A stretch of DNA of 64,000 nt, from positions 62,001-126,000 of the forward strand of contig NC_059567.1 of assembly GCF_905220415.1 (NCBI RefSeq), read 5' to 3'. Numbering within the stretch: the stretch's first letter is position 1; each line of letters begins with the position of its first letter. This document shows positions 31,458 to 41,983 of this stretch, one piece after another. The translations under genes and the position numbers were made by a program. The stretch is from Colias croceus (lineage: Eukaryota; Arthropoda; Insecta; Lepidoptera; Pieridae). The notes under the pieces are model-generated. The model made no database searches and was not told the DNA's origin. It saw nothing but the letters and a program-made list of their open reading frames with translations.

Positions 31458-32232
31458 CCGTCCAATTTTATCATTCCATTATTTCCCACTTAGATCAATG
31501 TTTTTTAGATGTTTAAGTTTATATATTTTTTTGTTTATCACTATTTCCTCTTATGAATTGTATGTACAAGTTTCGTGTCGACACAAACTTAAGTTATATT
31601 TAGTATTACCGTTATGTATAAAAATGTTATGTATTGGTAAATTTACTATTTCTAACAAAGATAAAGACATTAGAATTCCTCATATTATTTATTTTTCTAA
31701 CGTTAAGTCACTGCTGTTTCTAAGATTGTTTTCTAGTAGGCGTTATAAGCAAAACTGCTTCCGTTATAATTTTATGCTAAGGAATAATAAAGACTTTTTC
31801 TTAACTTGTAATTTAAGGATTGAACGATATTTAAATAAATTGGCCATGGCTTGAAATGTATGTAAAACCCATCTATGTTATTGTATTTGCGAATCGTACT
31901 TTTGAAACATTATATTATGCATATTTTGTTATTCGCCAAATATTTCGCGCCTTGTATTTTGATCTTAGTTTATCCTATTTTAGAGCCATAAGAATTGTTT
32001 ATGTTAAAAAGAGGCGATCATTTTGTTATGTTACTGAAATTGGTTTTATTGAGACAATATTTTTATGTTCAAGCGCTAACAAGTGTTGTGGATACTTCAT
32101 TAATATTATAGTTTATACAATATTTTGGTTCCTTACATATTATAATAGTGGTTTTTGGTTTATCTATATATATTTGTTTTTTATTTATTTATTTATTTTT
32201 CTTATTATTATTATTTTTTTTGTTGGTAATAA
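31458..32232 (+). other. Inter-ORF segment, unusually long and largely open
   Basis: The gap between ORF1 and ORF2 is 775 bp. Two consecutive frames fill it: 31420-31854 (144 codons, starting inside ORF1) and 31856-32236 (126 codons), whose stop overlaps the ORF2 start as ATGA. Both are rich in aromatic and aliphatic residues, which T-rich DNA gives by chance. They are recorded but not called as genes. The ATGA overlap could serve termination-reinitiation. Confidence 0.4.
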
Positions 32233-35085
32233 ATGATAGGTAATAGACACATTAAATTTGGATTACTGAATGCTTGCTCTCTCGGCTCTAACCAGGATGA
32301 ATTCTTAGTAGCTATGGCTCAATATTCGGTTGACATCATGGCCATTAATGAAACGTGGCTACGGCCAGGAGAGGATGGTCGTGCGCCTACAGTCCCCGGA
32401 TATAAATTGAAACATGTGCCTCGCCCACTTCATATCCGTGGCGGAAGAGGGGGAGGTGTTGCTTTTTATGTGAAATGCGGTGTTAATGTGCGAGTTCTTG
32501 CTCATCCTGCACACCGAGATGTTGAACAATTATGGTTGTCACTTAACCTTAACAGCACTAAAACGATAATTGGTACCGCCTATAGACCACCTTGGTTAAA
32601 TTTGGACGTTTTTATTGATGGTTTACCAGATAGCATTACCTCTTTAGCACCCTATGATAAAATTATTCTACTTGGCGATTTTAATGTTAATATGTTGAAC
32701 GAAGAGAACATTAATACAAAAAAGCTTATGGACTTTCTTAATAATTTTACTTTAAATCAAATTGTTTGTTCACCTACCCATTTTAAAGGCGACAGTAGTT
32801 CCTTAATAGATGTAATTTGTACGGATGTTGATTGTAAAAACGTAACTGTTGATCATATTTCAGAACTTGGCCATCATTCCTTTATTACATTTGAAACTGT
32901 ATTTAAAAAACAAAAGATAAACCCTAAAACAATCACTTTTCGACCCATTAAAAATATATCATTTGACTCCTTCTCAAAGGACCTTGAACTGATTCCGTGG
33001 TATAAGATAATTAATAATTGCTCTGATGTTGATGCAAAAGTTCATTTACTAGAAACATACATTACAACGCTTTTTGATGTTCACGCCCCCCTGAAGGTTA
33101 AAAAATTTAAATCACCCCCAACACCTTGGATTACTGATAACGTAAAATTGTTATTCAGATTAAGAAATAACGCTAAAAAGAAATTCCGCAAATCTAAATC
33201 TGATATTGACAAGAAATATTATTTGGATTTAAAACATCAAGCTAATGTTGTATTGCAAAACGATAAAACGGCATACTTTCAGAAACATATAAATGATAAC
33301 ATAAATAATGCTAAGTCTTTGTGGAGAAACCTGAAATCCCAAGTATTACCCTCTCATACTAGTAGCTGTATCCCAGATTGTTTTGATAACCCAGATAAAT
33401 TAAATGAAGATTTTTTAAAAGTACCAGGCTCCATTGACGATAGTGCTTGTGCTTCACAATTGAAATTCTATAAGGAAAATAAATATAGTGTAGCTGAATT
33501 TAAAATAAAACCAGTAAGTGAGGATACAGTAATTAAAATTATCAACAATATTAAAACAAACGCTCAAGGAATAGATAACATAAATATAGACATGATTAAA
33601 CTAACTTTACCAAATTCACTCAAAGCCATTACTGATATAGTGAATACTTCAATAACTTCTGGTATATTCCCTGAGCTATGGCGTCGTGCGGTAGTTCGAC
33701 CTATTCCCAAATCATCTAATCCAACAAGCTCAAAGGATTTGAGACCCATCAGTATCTTACCGTGTCTCTCAAAGGTTTTGGAACGAGTAATATACACACA
33801 AGCACTCGAGTTCATAAATAATCATTGTATCCTTCCAGAATTTCAATCGGGTTTTCGAAAGGGGCATGGAACGGCTACTGCTCTGAGTGATGTAGTAGGT
33901 AACATATTGGAAGCCCGTGATGAGGGGGAAGGTACGATGCTTGTTCTACTAGATTATACGCGTGCGTTTGATGCACTTAACATAAACTTGCTCTTATCAA
34001 AATTGGGGTACTATGGCTTTTCGGGTAACTCTCACAAGTGGTTCAAAAGTTATTTATCTATGAGATCACAGATTGTTGAGATACGTACTGAAAATGGATC
34101 ATTGCTAAAATCCTCCCCGCGAGCTATTTTTAGAGGTGTGCCACAGGGATCCATTTTAGGACCCCTGCTTTACATCCTCTATAGTGCTGACATAACCAAG
34201 TGTTTCCGTTACTGTCGATATCATATGTACGCGGATGATATCCAGCTTTATATATCTTGTAAACCAAGTTGCACATCGTTAGCAGTAGAAAAAATAAACG
34301 AAGAGTTACAGAGGATTGTAGAATGGTCTGAGGAAAATTCTCTTATGTTGAACCCTCAGAAGTCTAAATATATTATTCTTGGAAGTAGGAAACAAGTAAA
34401 ATCAATCAATAACGCTAAACCTCAAATTATTATTAACAATAGTGTAATTGAAAGTGTCAAAGTCGCATGCAACTTAGGTCTTACAATTGACCCACAGCTC
34501 CGGTTCGAATTTCATTTAAATAATGTTGTGAGAAACTGTTTCTATAGACTAAAAATATTATATTCGTTTCGAAATTTCATATCCATATCACTCCGTAAAA
34601 AATTAGTTGATAGCTTAATCCTCTCCAAACTAAATTATTGTGATGTAGTTTATGGTCCATGCTTGTTGGTCAGAACGGAGCGAATGATTCAGAGAGTTCA
34701 AAACGCATGTGCACGATACTGCTTTGGAATACCTAAAAGAAGTCACATCACTCCTTATCTCAATAAAAATAATATTTTAAAAATGGCTGCAAGAAGGAGA
34801 TTGCATCTGGCTAATATGATATTTTCAATAATCAAAAAGGAATCACCGAAATATCTTTATGATAAGATTGAATGGAGAGAGCAATCAAATATGTATCCTA
34901 CAAGAACAACAACGAATCCACTTATAGTTCCTAAGTATCGTACAAGCGCTTTTCGAGGTAGTTACAAATGGGCAGCAACCCATTGTTGGAATGATTTACC
35001 TCCTCCTATTAGGGATAAGAAATCAAAATTCTCATTTAATAAACATTTAACAGCGTACCTTTTAATCAAACAGAAACATGTTTAA
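32233..35085 (+). CDS. CR1-like LINE ORF2, endonuclease and reverse transcriptase
   Basis: The 950 codons start with an AP-type endonuclease: N-A-C-S-L near 10, I-N-E-T-W near 38, A-Y-R-P-P near 115, G-D-F-N-V-N near 148, and I-D-V-I-C and G-H-H-S near 190-215. The reverse transcriptase has S-S-K-D-L-R-P-I-S near 498, F-R-K-G-H near 540, L-D-Y-T-R-A-F-D near 574, G-V-P-Q-G-S-I-L-G-P near 635 and the catalytic Y-A-D-D near 665. The C-terminus has W-A-A-T-H-C-W-N-D-L-P and a final F-N-K-H-L. It nicks chromosomal DNA and primes reverse transcription there. All visible motifs are intact; the GHHS in place of the usual S-D-H-x is a variant seen in CR1 relatives. Clade within the CR1/Jockey group is not settled. 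Confidence 0.9.
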   Translation: MIGNRHIKFGLLNACSLGSNQDEFLVAMAQYSVDIMAINETWLRPGEDGRAPTVPGYKLKHVPRPLHIRGGRGGGVAFYVKCGVNVRVLAHPAHRDVEQLWLSLNLNSTKTIIGTAYRPPWLNLDVFIDGLPDSITSLAPYDKIILLGDFNVNMLNEENINTKKLMDFLNNFTLNQIVCSPTHFKGDSSSLIDVICTDVDCKNVTVDHISELGHHSFITFETVFKKQKINPKTITFRPIKNISFDSFSKDLELIPWYKIINNCSDVDAKVHLLETYITTLFDVHAPLKVKKFKSPPTPWITDNVKLLFRLRNNAKKKFRKSKSDIDKKYYLDLKHQANVVLQNDKTAYFQKHINDNINNAKSLWRNLKSQVLPSHTSSCIPDCFDNPDKLNEDFLKVPGSIDDSACASQLKFYKENKYSVAEFKIKPVSEDTVIKIINNIKTNAQGIDNINIDMIKLTLPNSLKAITDIVNTSITSGIFPELWRRAVVRPIPKSSNPTSSKDLRPISILPCLSKVLERVIYTQALEFINNHCILPEFQSGFRKGHGTATALSDVVGNILEARDEGEGTMLVLLDYTRAFDALNINLLLSKLGYYGFSGNSHKWFKSYLSMRSQIVEIRTENGSLLKSSPRAIFRGVPQGSILGPLLYILYSADITKCFRYCRYHMYADDIQLYISCKPSCTSLAVEKINEELQRIVEWSEENSLMLNPQKSKYIILGSRKQVKSINNAKPQIIINNSVIESVKVACNLGLTIDPQLRFEFHLNNVVRNCFYRLKILYSFRNFISISLRKKLVDSLILSKLNYCDVVYGPCLLVRTERMIQRVQNACARYCFGIPKRSHITPYLNKNNILKMAARRRLHLANMIFSIIKKESPKYLYDKIEWREQSNMYPTRTTTNPLIVPKYRTSAFRGSYKWAATHCWNDLPPPIRDKKSKFSFNKHLTAYLLIKQKHV

Positions 35086-35530
35086 ACATTTCATTGCTCG
35101 TTTGTAATCCTACGCACTTGTCTGGTTTTGGCTTGTATTGTAATGTATATAATTGTATGTAATGTATTGTATTTATTCACTTAACAAAATATACATTGTT
35201 TATTTATAAGTACTACTATTTATGATTTTATTTATTATGTTTTTTTTTTAATTTATTTTTTTATTATATTTATATTAATTATTTATTTATTACCTATATT
35301 GAATATTAACATTAAGTAAATCTTTTTATAAGTAGGTAATTAGACATAAGTATATAAATAAGGTGTCGCTGAAAATCAGCTCTGCAGTGAAAGTCTATGC
35401 TTTCACTGTAAAATGCTGAGCGGCATTCCTTTTAGCTAGTAGGTTTTATTAATTAGTTTGTAAGTACATAGATTGTTAATTTTTAATGTAATTGGCCTGC
35501 TTGCTAATAAAGATTTATTATTATTATTTT

Positions 35531-38500
35531 TTTAATGCTTTGCATTCACAGCTTATGATCAGCTGGTAGTAATAGAATACACGGGTGTAAACCAAGTGTA
35601 AGCTATATAAAAATATTTTTAAACTGGTTGTGTGTCATTCATTCTCTGTCTGAAGAAACTTGCGTACTATTCTACATGTATTTAATATTGCAGCTTTTTG
35701 TAATTGCATGTATGTATGTTTTGGTAAATGTAATAATTCTATGTATTTGTGAAGTTGAGTGGGTATAACACCTGTAGTGGAGAGTACTATGGGCACTATG
35801 ATAACATTTTGCAGTTTCCACATTTTTGTAATTTCTTGTTTAAGTTCTGTGTATTTAGTAAGTTTTTCGGTTATGGTATTTGGGAGGTTGTGAGTATTGG
35901 GTACAGCTATATCTATTATTAGTGCATTTTTTTTATGTTTATCAATGAGTGTAATATCAGGTCTGTTGTAATGTATGGTTTTGTCTGTTAAAATAGTTCT
36001 ATCATAGTATAATTTATATGAGTTGTTTTCTAAAATTGTTTCTGGTATGTATTTATAATATGGTGTTTTATCGTACGAAATAAGTTTGTATTTTTGTGCT
36101 AATTTTTGATGGATAATGTTAGCTATCTGATCGTGCCGGTGTTTGTAATCGGATTGGGTTATTGCTTTGCAAGCTCCTGTTATGTGTTGAATGGTCTCTG
36201 GAGCACTATTGCATTTTCTACAAATATCTGATGGTAAATTTTTAATAATATACTTCTGATAATTACGTGTCTCAATAACTTGGTCCTGTATAGCTAGCAT
36301 GAAACCTTCAGTCTCAGGAAAAAGCTCCCCTCTCTTAAGCCATGCATTTGATGCTGCCTTATCTACATGAGGCAGATTAAGGTGTTGTATATGCCTTCCG
36401 TGCAGAGACTTTTGGGTCCATGCTGCTAGTTTATCACATTTACTAATTAAGGTCTCATTTCGTTGGGTTGTATTGTCTGCTAAATTAAGCGGAGTTAATT
36501 TTATATCATTTTGAACAATGGCATTATGTAACATTACTGTGGGTGCTTTAGTATGGAAAAACTTTCTGAGAGTAGTTATTTGCTTATTGTGTAGGTTGAC
36601 AATATCTATAAATCCTCTGCCTCCATCAATTCTTGGTAAAGTTAAGCGCTGAATGCATGATCTGGGGTGATGTTTTCTATTTTTGCTCATATTTACGTTA
36701 ATAATGCGTTGGATGTTTTTTAATTCTGATTTTGACCAATTTATAATTCCAAAAGAATATGTGAGGATAGGTATTGCGTATGTATTAATTGCTTTTACTA
36801 AATTTCTAGCGTTTAACATGGATTTTAGAAGTATATTCAGTCTGTTCTTAAATTGGTTCGTTAGTTCTATTTTAGTTTCTTTGTTCAAAATCTGTTTTGA
36901 CTGATTATATCCTAAATATCTATAAGTACTGTTTTGGTCCAGTGGATCTATTTTCTCTCCTGTACTTAAAAGGTAAAAATGTTCATGATTGCGACCGGCT
37001 TTGACAGAATTTACTTTGCACTTATCAATTCCAAATTCCATACAAATGTCTTTTGAAAAATTTTCTGTCAATTGTGCAAGCTCATTCATATGATTTTGGG
37101 AAGATGCGTATAGTTTTATGTCATCCATGTAAAGTAGATGCGTAATTTTTAAGGTGTTGTTATTTCTATTTGAACATATTTCTGTATTTACATGAGGATT
37201 ACATATGAGAGGAAAACCTAAGTCGTAGAAATTTAAAATGTTTGAGAGTGGGTTGAGGGCGAGGCAGAACCAAAGGGGGCTGAGAGAATCCCCCTGGAAA
37301 ATGCCACGTTGTATTTTAATGCTATCTGTTAGTTGATGTCCATTGCAAGTGTTAATCTTTAAGCGGGTTGACCATTGTTTTGACGCAGCTGAAAGAAAAT
37401 CTATTAAAATTGGGTTAACTTTATATATATTTAAAACTTTAAATAGCCATGAATGTGGGACAGAGTCATATGCTTTCTTATAATCTACGTACATTGTGAA
37501 CAAATCTTTTTTTTCTTTAAGCACTTGTTTAAGTATAACGGAATCAATTATCAACTGCTCTTTACACCCTTGACTGAATTTTCTACATCCTTTCTGTTCT
37601 TCGCTTATTAGATTATTATTCGAAACATGTTTATTTATAGTTTCTGCTATGCAAGAAGTAATTATCTTATAAATTATTTGTAGGCAAGTAATAGGTCTGT
37701 ATTTCGCTGGGTTCAGTGGGTCTGTAGAATCTTTTGGTATCATATGTGTTATGCCTTCTGTTATGTATGGAGGAATTGTTTCAGGATGGAGAATAAAGTT
37801 ATTAATATGATCTAGTAAAAAGGGATGAATATACGTAAATTTTTTGTACCAGAAACTATGAACATTATCTGAACCTGGCGATTTCCAATTCTTTAGCTTC
37901 GATAGTGTGTTTACAAAAATTTCAGAGTCTATATTTTCAAATTGCATTGTTTCTAAATTTAAATATCTATTTTCTTCATCGGTAATCCATTCGGCTCTAT
38001 CATTATGTTCGAGTGGTTGTTCCCATAAATTAGCCCAGAAGTTTCGAAGGTCATCAGTCGTCGGGTATCTGTTATGGTGATGATTGGCTTGTTGATTATG
38101 TAAATTCCGATAAAATAGTTTTTCATTATTAGAAAATTGAATATTTTGTGTCTTACGGAGGGTACAGGTTGTATATCTTTTTAATCTCTGTGACGCTACT
38201 GATAATTTTTGTTTGAGTGTATCTAATACGTGTACTGGTTTATTATTTTCTGGTTCATAAGTTGCGTGTGTTTTATAGTCTTCTAGTATTTTATTTACAT
38301 GTTTCATTACCTTTCTACTTCGATTATTATCTATGTACTGCGTCAATCTGCCTATTTTAATTCTCAAATCTTCTATCTTCTTTTGTAATCTCCTTTGCCA
38401 TGCTGGTTTGTGGGTTTTATTTCTAACTTGTGAACTATCTATAGACGGTGTGTGTATTTTAGATCCATTATACTTAGCCGCTGTTAGTGCACTACAATAA

Positions 38501-40826
38501 ATTATTGTTTGTAATGAAATAAAATCGGTGTTGCAGTCTATATGTTTGGGCAGGATAACTTGGTTTAGATATTGCACAGCTGTGTTTAATTTTTTAGTAA
38601 CTTTTTGTTTCGGTATATATGCACGCTCTGTAGGACTTGTTTGTAAATAAATGCTGAGGTTTTCGTTAAATATGGTATCTATTTCTTCAATTGATTCCGG
38701 GTTATTTTGTTGTTGTTCTTGCGTTTGACCTGTGGGTTCATCATTCAAAATACTATAGATAAATGGTAAATTATTTTGTTCGTTCAGTAATTCTACAGTG
38801 TTGGTTGATCTTGTTTCTAGTAATTGTGATGTTATATTATGTGTAGCTTCTGTTTCGTTGGTAGTAGTAGGCTGGCTGTTTATAAATCGGTCGTGTGACA
38901 CGCGGTTGTCCTCGTTCAATACATTTGTCTGTAAAGTTAATATATTGGTATTTTCAAAACTATTTTCGTTATAATTAGTTATTCCTAGTTCCGCTGCAAC
39001 TTCTTTCTTAATACCTGCAATTTTTTCTTTAGTTAAGTATCTATTGTTGATGGTAATCCTTCTCTGGTCAGCTACTCTCTGTTCTGATATATGCTCCAGG
39101 TGTGGGAATTTTGAAATAAAATCTTGATGCATTTGTTTCCTGTATGATGTTTTATTGGTTTCTAAATGGGTAACCCTAAAATAGCTGCGAATTATGGCTT
39201 CGTTATATTCTTGTGTCCATCTCATTCGTTGTGATTGTTCGTGTGTAGTTGGTTCAGTAGGCTTTGAGTATTGATTATTATTGGAGTTTTGTGTTAGACT
39301 ATTTTGTTGTTGTACCTCTTTAGTTATTTCGGCTATTCGTTCATCTGACAATAATTTATTTCGGACTATGGCTCGTCTTTGGTCTCCTATACGTTGACGG
39401 CTTACTTGAATGTGAGGATATCTGTTAATAAATTTATTGTAAAGTGGCTCTAAGTATGTTCTATTGTCTGTTCCTAATGCTGTAATTTCTAGGTAGGTGC
39501 GCAGAATGAATTCATTCATTTCTGTTGACCATTTTCTGCGCGTTGTTATTTCACTTGAGGTGGGCACAGTAATACCAGCGCTATCTGCTGTCTGTGCAAC
39601 ATCCACGAGTGATAATGAAGGATTTGATAATGAATTTGGGGTGATTAAATTCTGTCTGCTGGTGGTAGTTTTATGAATAATATTGAGTTGCCTTACTTTG
39701 GGCCGATTACGTAACTTATATGAGAAAGTTGATGAAGCATTGGTATTAGATGAACATATTGATGAAGGTGATGTTTCTTGTAATGAAATTGGCGATTTAG
39801 TGGGACTGTAAGCTGTAGTTGTCGTTATATTAGAGATAGGGGACTGATTAGATGATGAAGATAAACATGAAGGTGATAATGATTGTTCGGCTGTCGTCAA
39901 TTTTTCGAGGGGAACCCGCCTGTTCAGTTCCTCTTCGCCAACGGTTCGCATGCTGTAGCATCCAGCGCTGGCTCCAGATGCACCCCGGCGCCCTCCGGGT
40001 AGCGACCGTAGGTTGTATCTTCGTTTGCCGCCTACCTCCTCCATTATTATTATGTCTCTCTCCATAATACACGGGTATCGTCGTAAGGATGATACCCGGT
40101 CCTTTGGAAGGCTTACGTGGGAACACAGGTCCAACACGCAGAGGCCCTTTAGAGAATTTAATGTGTTGTGGGACACCAGCCGCAGCCTGCCCATGGCTTC
40201 ACTATAGAGATACAGCCCTGGGCAGTCCGCGGCCAATGTAGGACTATTGCAGAAAAATGGAAATGAATAAAACTGGGTTATGGAAGGGGGTGTTAGATGG
40301 ACTGGTATATTGGGTCTATGGGGACTATGGACGTCTGCCTTTTCAATATTAAAAATTGAAAATTATGGCAGACGGTGACTCGCCAGTTCGGTCGATGGGC
40401 TCCCAAAAAGGTTACCGATAATGGCAACAAGGGAGCAACATCACCTGAACGGCTGGGGGTGTAGAGAGGTGCGGCACCGGTTTCACCATCGCGGGCCCGC
40501 GGGCCCGGAGCGGGTTTCCCCGCTATTACGCCATTAGACACTTCCACCCCCGAGCATTTAGCTCTAGCGGCTCCACTCTGGACGGCCAACAAAGGCAAGC
40601 CAGAGGTAGGGGATCCTGAACCTCGTCATTGTTCACTCCGAACTGCCACCGGGACAGCCCAGAGGTGAGGACAGGGACCTCCCCCGGGAGCGCTCGGTTC
40701 CCGCGGGGTCGCTACTCCCCGACACCTCGCCACAAGGTGCCCTGCGGGGTGACTGACTGCACGGTTGGGATATCTATTGTAGATATGCCAACCGGGGGCG
40801 ATGGGGTCGTCACATCCCTACGCCTT
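35531..40826 (-). mobile_element. Full-length RLE-type LINE (R4/Dong-like) in a TTA-rich tail
   Basis: The element reads on the minus strand: 5' end near 40826, a GC-rich 5' UTR (40237-40826), one ORF (40236-35635), and a short 3' UTR reaching the A/TTA tail of the CR1-like LINE at about 35531. (TTA)n lies on both sides (35515-35530 and 40827-40849). Dong elements of Bombyx are known to sit in TAA repeats, so the insertion preference fits. The 5' half is present again at 48899-51788 through a larger duplication. Confidence 0.85.
35635..40236 (-). CDS. RLE-type LINE protein: Myb-like repeats, RT, zinc knuckle, restriction-like endonuclease
   Basis: The single intact ORF has 1,533 codons. Residues 232-306 and 336-414 are two related ~75-residue repeats (R-K-W-S-T-E-M-N-E-F-I-L-R-T-Y and R-W-T-Q-E-Y-N-E-A-I-I-R-S-Y, each ending in Q-R-x-x-D-Q-R-R), probably Myb/SANT-like DNA-binding modules. 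The RT has V-D-Y-K-K-A-Y-D-S-V-P near 918, F-Q-G-D-S-L-S-P near 980 and catalytic Y-M-D-D near 1036. A C-R-K-C...H-I-T-G-A-C knuckle lies near 1337-1354, and the PD-(D/E)xK endonuclease with R-P-D, I-I-D-I-A-V-P and a following E-K-L-T-K-Y near 1426-1462. This layout (RT followed by CCHC and RLE) defines the R2/R4/NeSL group. The in-frame ATG at 40236 is used by the frame; a shorter start is possible. No inactivating change was seen. Confidence 0.9.
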   Translation of the reverse strand: MAADCPGLYLYSEAMGRLRLVSHNTLNSLKGLCVLDLCSHVSLPKDRVSSLRRYPCIMERDIIIMEEVGGKRRYNLRSLPGGRRGASGASAGCYSMRTVGEEELNRRVPLEKLTTAEQSLSPSCLSSSSNQSPISNITTTTAYSPTKSPISLQETSPSSICSSNTNASSTFSYKLRNRPKVRQLNIIHKTTTSRQNLITPNSLSNPSLSLVDVAQTADSAGITVPTSSEITTRRKWSTEMNEFILRTYLEITALGTDNRTYLEPLYNKFINRYPHIQVSRQRIGDQRRAIVRNKLLSDERIAEITKEVQQQNSLTQNSNNNQYSKPTEPTTHEQSQRMRWTQEYNEAIIRSYFRVTHLETNKTSYRKQMHQDFISKFPHLEHISEQRVADQRRITINNRYLTKEKIAGIKKEVAAELGITNYNENSFENTNILTLQTNVLNEDNRVSHDRFINSQPTTTNETEATHNITSQLLETRSTNTVELLNEQNNLPFIYSILNDEPTGQTQEQQQNNPESIEEIDTIFNENLSIYLQTSPTERAYIPKQKVTKKLNTAVQYLNQVILPKHIDCNTDFISLQTIIYCSALTAAKYNGSKIHTPSIDSSQVRNKTHKPAWQRRLQKKIEDLRIKIGRLTQYIDNNRSRKVMKHVNKILEDYKTHATYEPENNKPVHVLDTLKQKLSVASQRLKRYTTCTLRKTQNIQFSNNEKLFYRNLHNQQANHHHNRYPTTDDLRNFWANLWEQPLEHNDRAEWITDEENRYLNLETMQFENIDSEIFVNTLSKLKNWKSPGSDNVHSFWYKKFTYIHPFLLDHINNFILHPETIPPYITEGITHMIPKDSTDPLNPAKYRPITCLQIIYKIITSCIAETINKHVSNNNLISEEQKGCRKFSQGCKEQLIIDSVILKQVLKEKKDLFTMYVDYKKAYDSVPHSWLFKVLNIYKVNPILIDFLSAASKQWSTRLKINTCNGHQLTDSIKIQRGIFQGDSLSPLWFCLALNPLSNILNFYDLGFPLICNPHVNTEICSNRNNNTLKITHLLYMDDIKLYASSQNHMNELAQLTENFSKDICMEFGIDKCKVNSVKAGRNHEHFYLLSTGEKIDPLDQNSTYRYLGYNQSKQILNKETKIELTNQFKNRLNILLKSMLNARNLVKAINTYAIPILTYSFGIINWSKSELKNIQRIINVNMSKNRKHHPRSCIQRLTLPRIDGGRGFIDIVNLHNKQITTLRKFFHTKAPTVMLHNAIVQNDIKLTPLNLADNTTQRNETLISKCDKLAAWTQKSLHGRHIQHLNLPHVDKAASNAWLKRGELFPETEGFMLAIQDQVIETRNYQKYIIKNLPSDICRKCNSAPETIQHITGACKAITQSDYKHRHDQIANIIHQKLAQKYKLISYDKTPYYKYIPETILENNSYKLYYDRTILTDKTIHYNRPDITLIDKHKKNALIIDIAVPNTHNLPNTITEKLTKYTELKQEITKMWKLQNVIIVPIVLSTTGVIPTQLHKYIELLHLPKHTYMQLQKAAILNTCRIVRKFLQTENE

Positions 40827-40871
40827 TATTATTATTATTTATTATTATCTCTTAATTATTTCTCTTTAATT

Positions 40872-41071
40872 TGTAGGTGCTGTGCTGACGCAGGATTTTC
40901 GGCCGCGTCGCACAGTCACATAGCGTCGCCCCTCAGTTGTCCCATAGCTCGCGCCACCGACCCACGTTTTGTAGTTAGTGAATATAAATAATATACTTTT
41001 GTGTAATTTAGAAGAAATATAAAATTTAATTGGCCGCTATCTTTAATTTCATCTCCCTACACACAGCTACA
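40872..41071 (+). repeat. Gypsy (CsRn1-type) LTR, copy 1
   Basis: 200 bp, TGTAG...CTACA. It is followed by CTAAAT and TGGTGACCCCGACGTGAT at 41078, a primer-binding site complementary to the 3' end of tRNA-Trp, as used by CsRn1-clade elements. It matches 51834-52033 exactly and 58035-58234 with two differences seen. Confidence 0.88.
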
Positions 41072-41983
41072 CTAAATTGGTGACCCCGACGTGATCTCGA
41101 CCGGCGTGATATATCGACGTGAGTGTGTAGTAGGGAGAATAAATATTCAAAATTAATATATCTATACATATAATAAAATCGTAGGAAAGTCAAAACTGTA
41201 CATTGAATATTTTTTTAAAAGAATACCTGGGCCGTGATCTATAATCGATATAGAAGCCAAAAACATAGTTTTTAGAATTTTTGTCTGTTTGTCTGTTTGT
41301 CTGTTTGTCTGTTTGTCTGTTTGTCTGTATGTTTGTCCGAGCTAATCTCGAAAAGTACTGCATAGATTGACTTCAAATTTTGCATGAATATTACTAACAG
41401 GTCGGGTGAGGCTATAGGCTACATATTATCAAGCTATCACCCACGGGGGAGGAGCTGTGAACCTTTATTTTTCTTACGTATTCCGTGTATTACGACAGCG
41501 TACAATCTAAAGACTCATGTTTAAATGTTGGTTTCGAGTAAGCCATGCTATTATCTAGCTTTACAAAATAAAAACTATGTCATTTACGTAATTTGGGCAG
41601 AGAAACAGTTTAATGAATTTAGTAGTATAAAGACAAATTAGAAACAGCGCCATCTATTAAATGTTATAAAAATCAAATCAATTTACACGTTAACTATTGG
41701 AAATTAATAATCAAATGACGCATATATAAATGTTGTTTGACAATATCTATATTGACACTATAAAAATTATGCCATTTAAGTAACTTGGGAAGAGAAACAT
41801 AGCTTAAAGAATGTAAGTTGTATAATGTTAATTTTGTAACAGCGCCATCTATGAGATTTCGTAAAAATCATATCAATTTACATGTTAACACTACTGAACA
41901 CAATGTTAAAAATTAATAATTTAAATATAATTATGTTATTTATTTATTTAACTCTTTAACCCATATCTTCCGTTCCCTATAAG

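Larger units (their letters stand above)
30020..35530 (+). mobile_element. Full-length CR1-like LINE with two intact ORFs
   Basis: The element has a 5' UTR (about 30020-30416), ORF1 (30417-31457), a 775-bp inter-ORF segment, ORF2 (32233-35085) and a 3' UTR ending TGCTAATAAAG followed by a TTA-rich tail (35515-35530). The 3' UTR contains three small stems: GCTGA/TCAGC (35369-35381), AGTGAAAG/CTTTCACT and ATGC/GCAT (up to about 35432). Both ORFs are open, so the copy may be recent and active. The exact 5' end is not certain. Confidence 0.85.

Noticed and set aside
31420..32236. Two inter-ORF frames as separate genes of the CR1-like LINE
   Set aside because: Composition alone can explain open frames in T-rich DNA; kept only as an observation.
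39848..40991. Short frames on both strands over the RLE LINE 5' end and the Gypsy LTR (repeated at 50810-51953)
   Set aside because: They overlap the main LINE ORF, its 5' UTR or the LTR in other frames and appear twice only because of the duplication.
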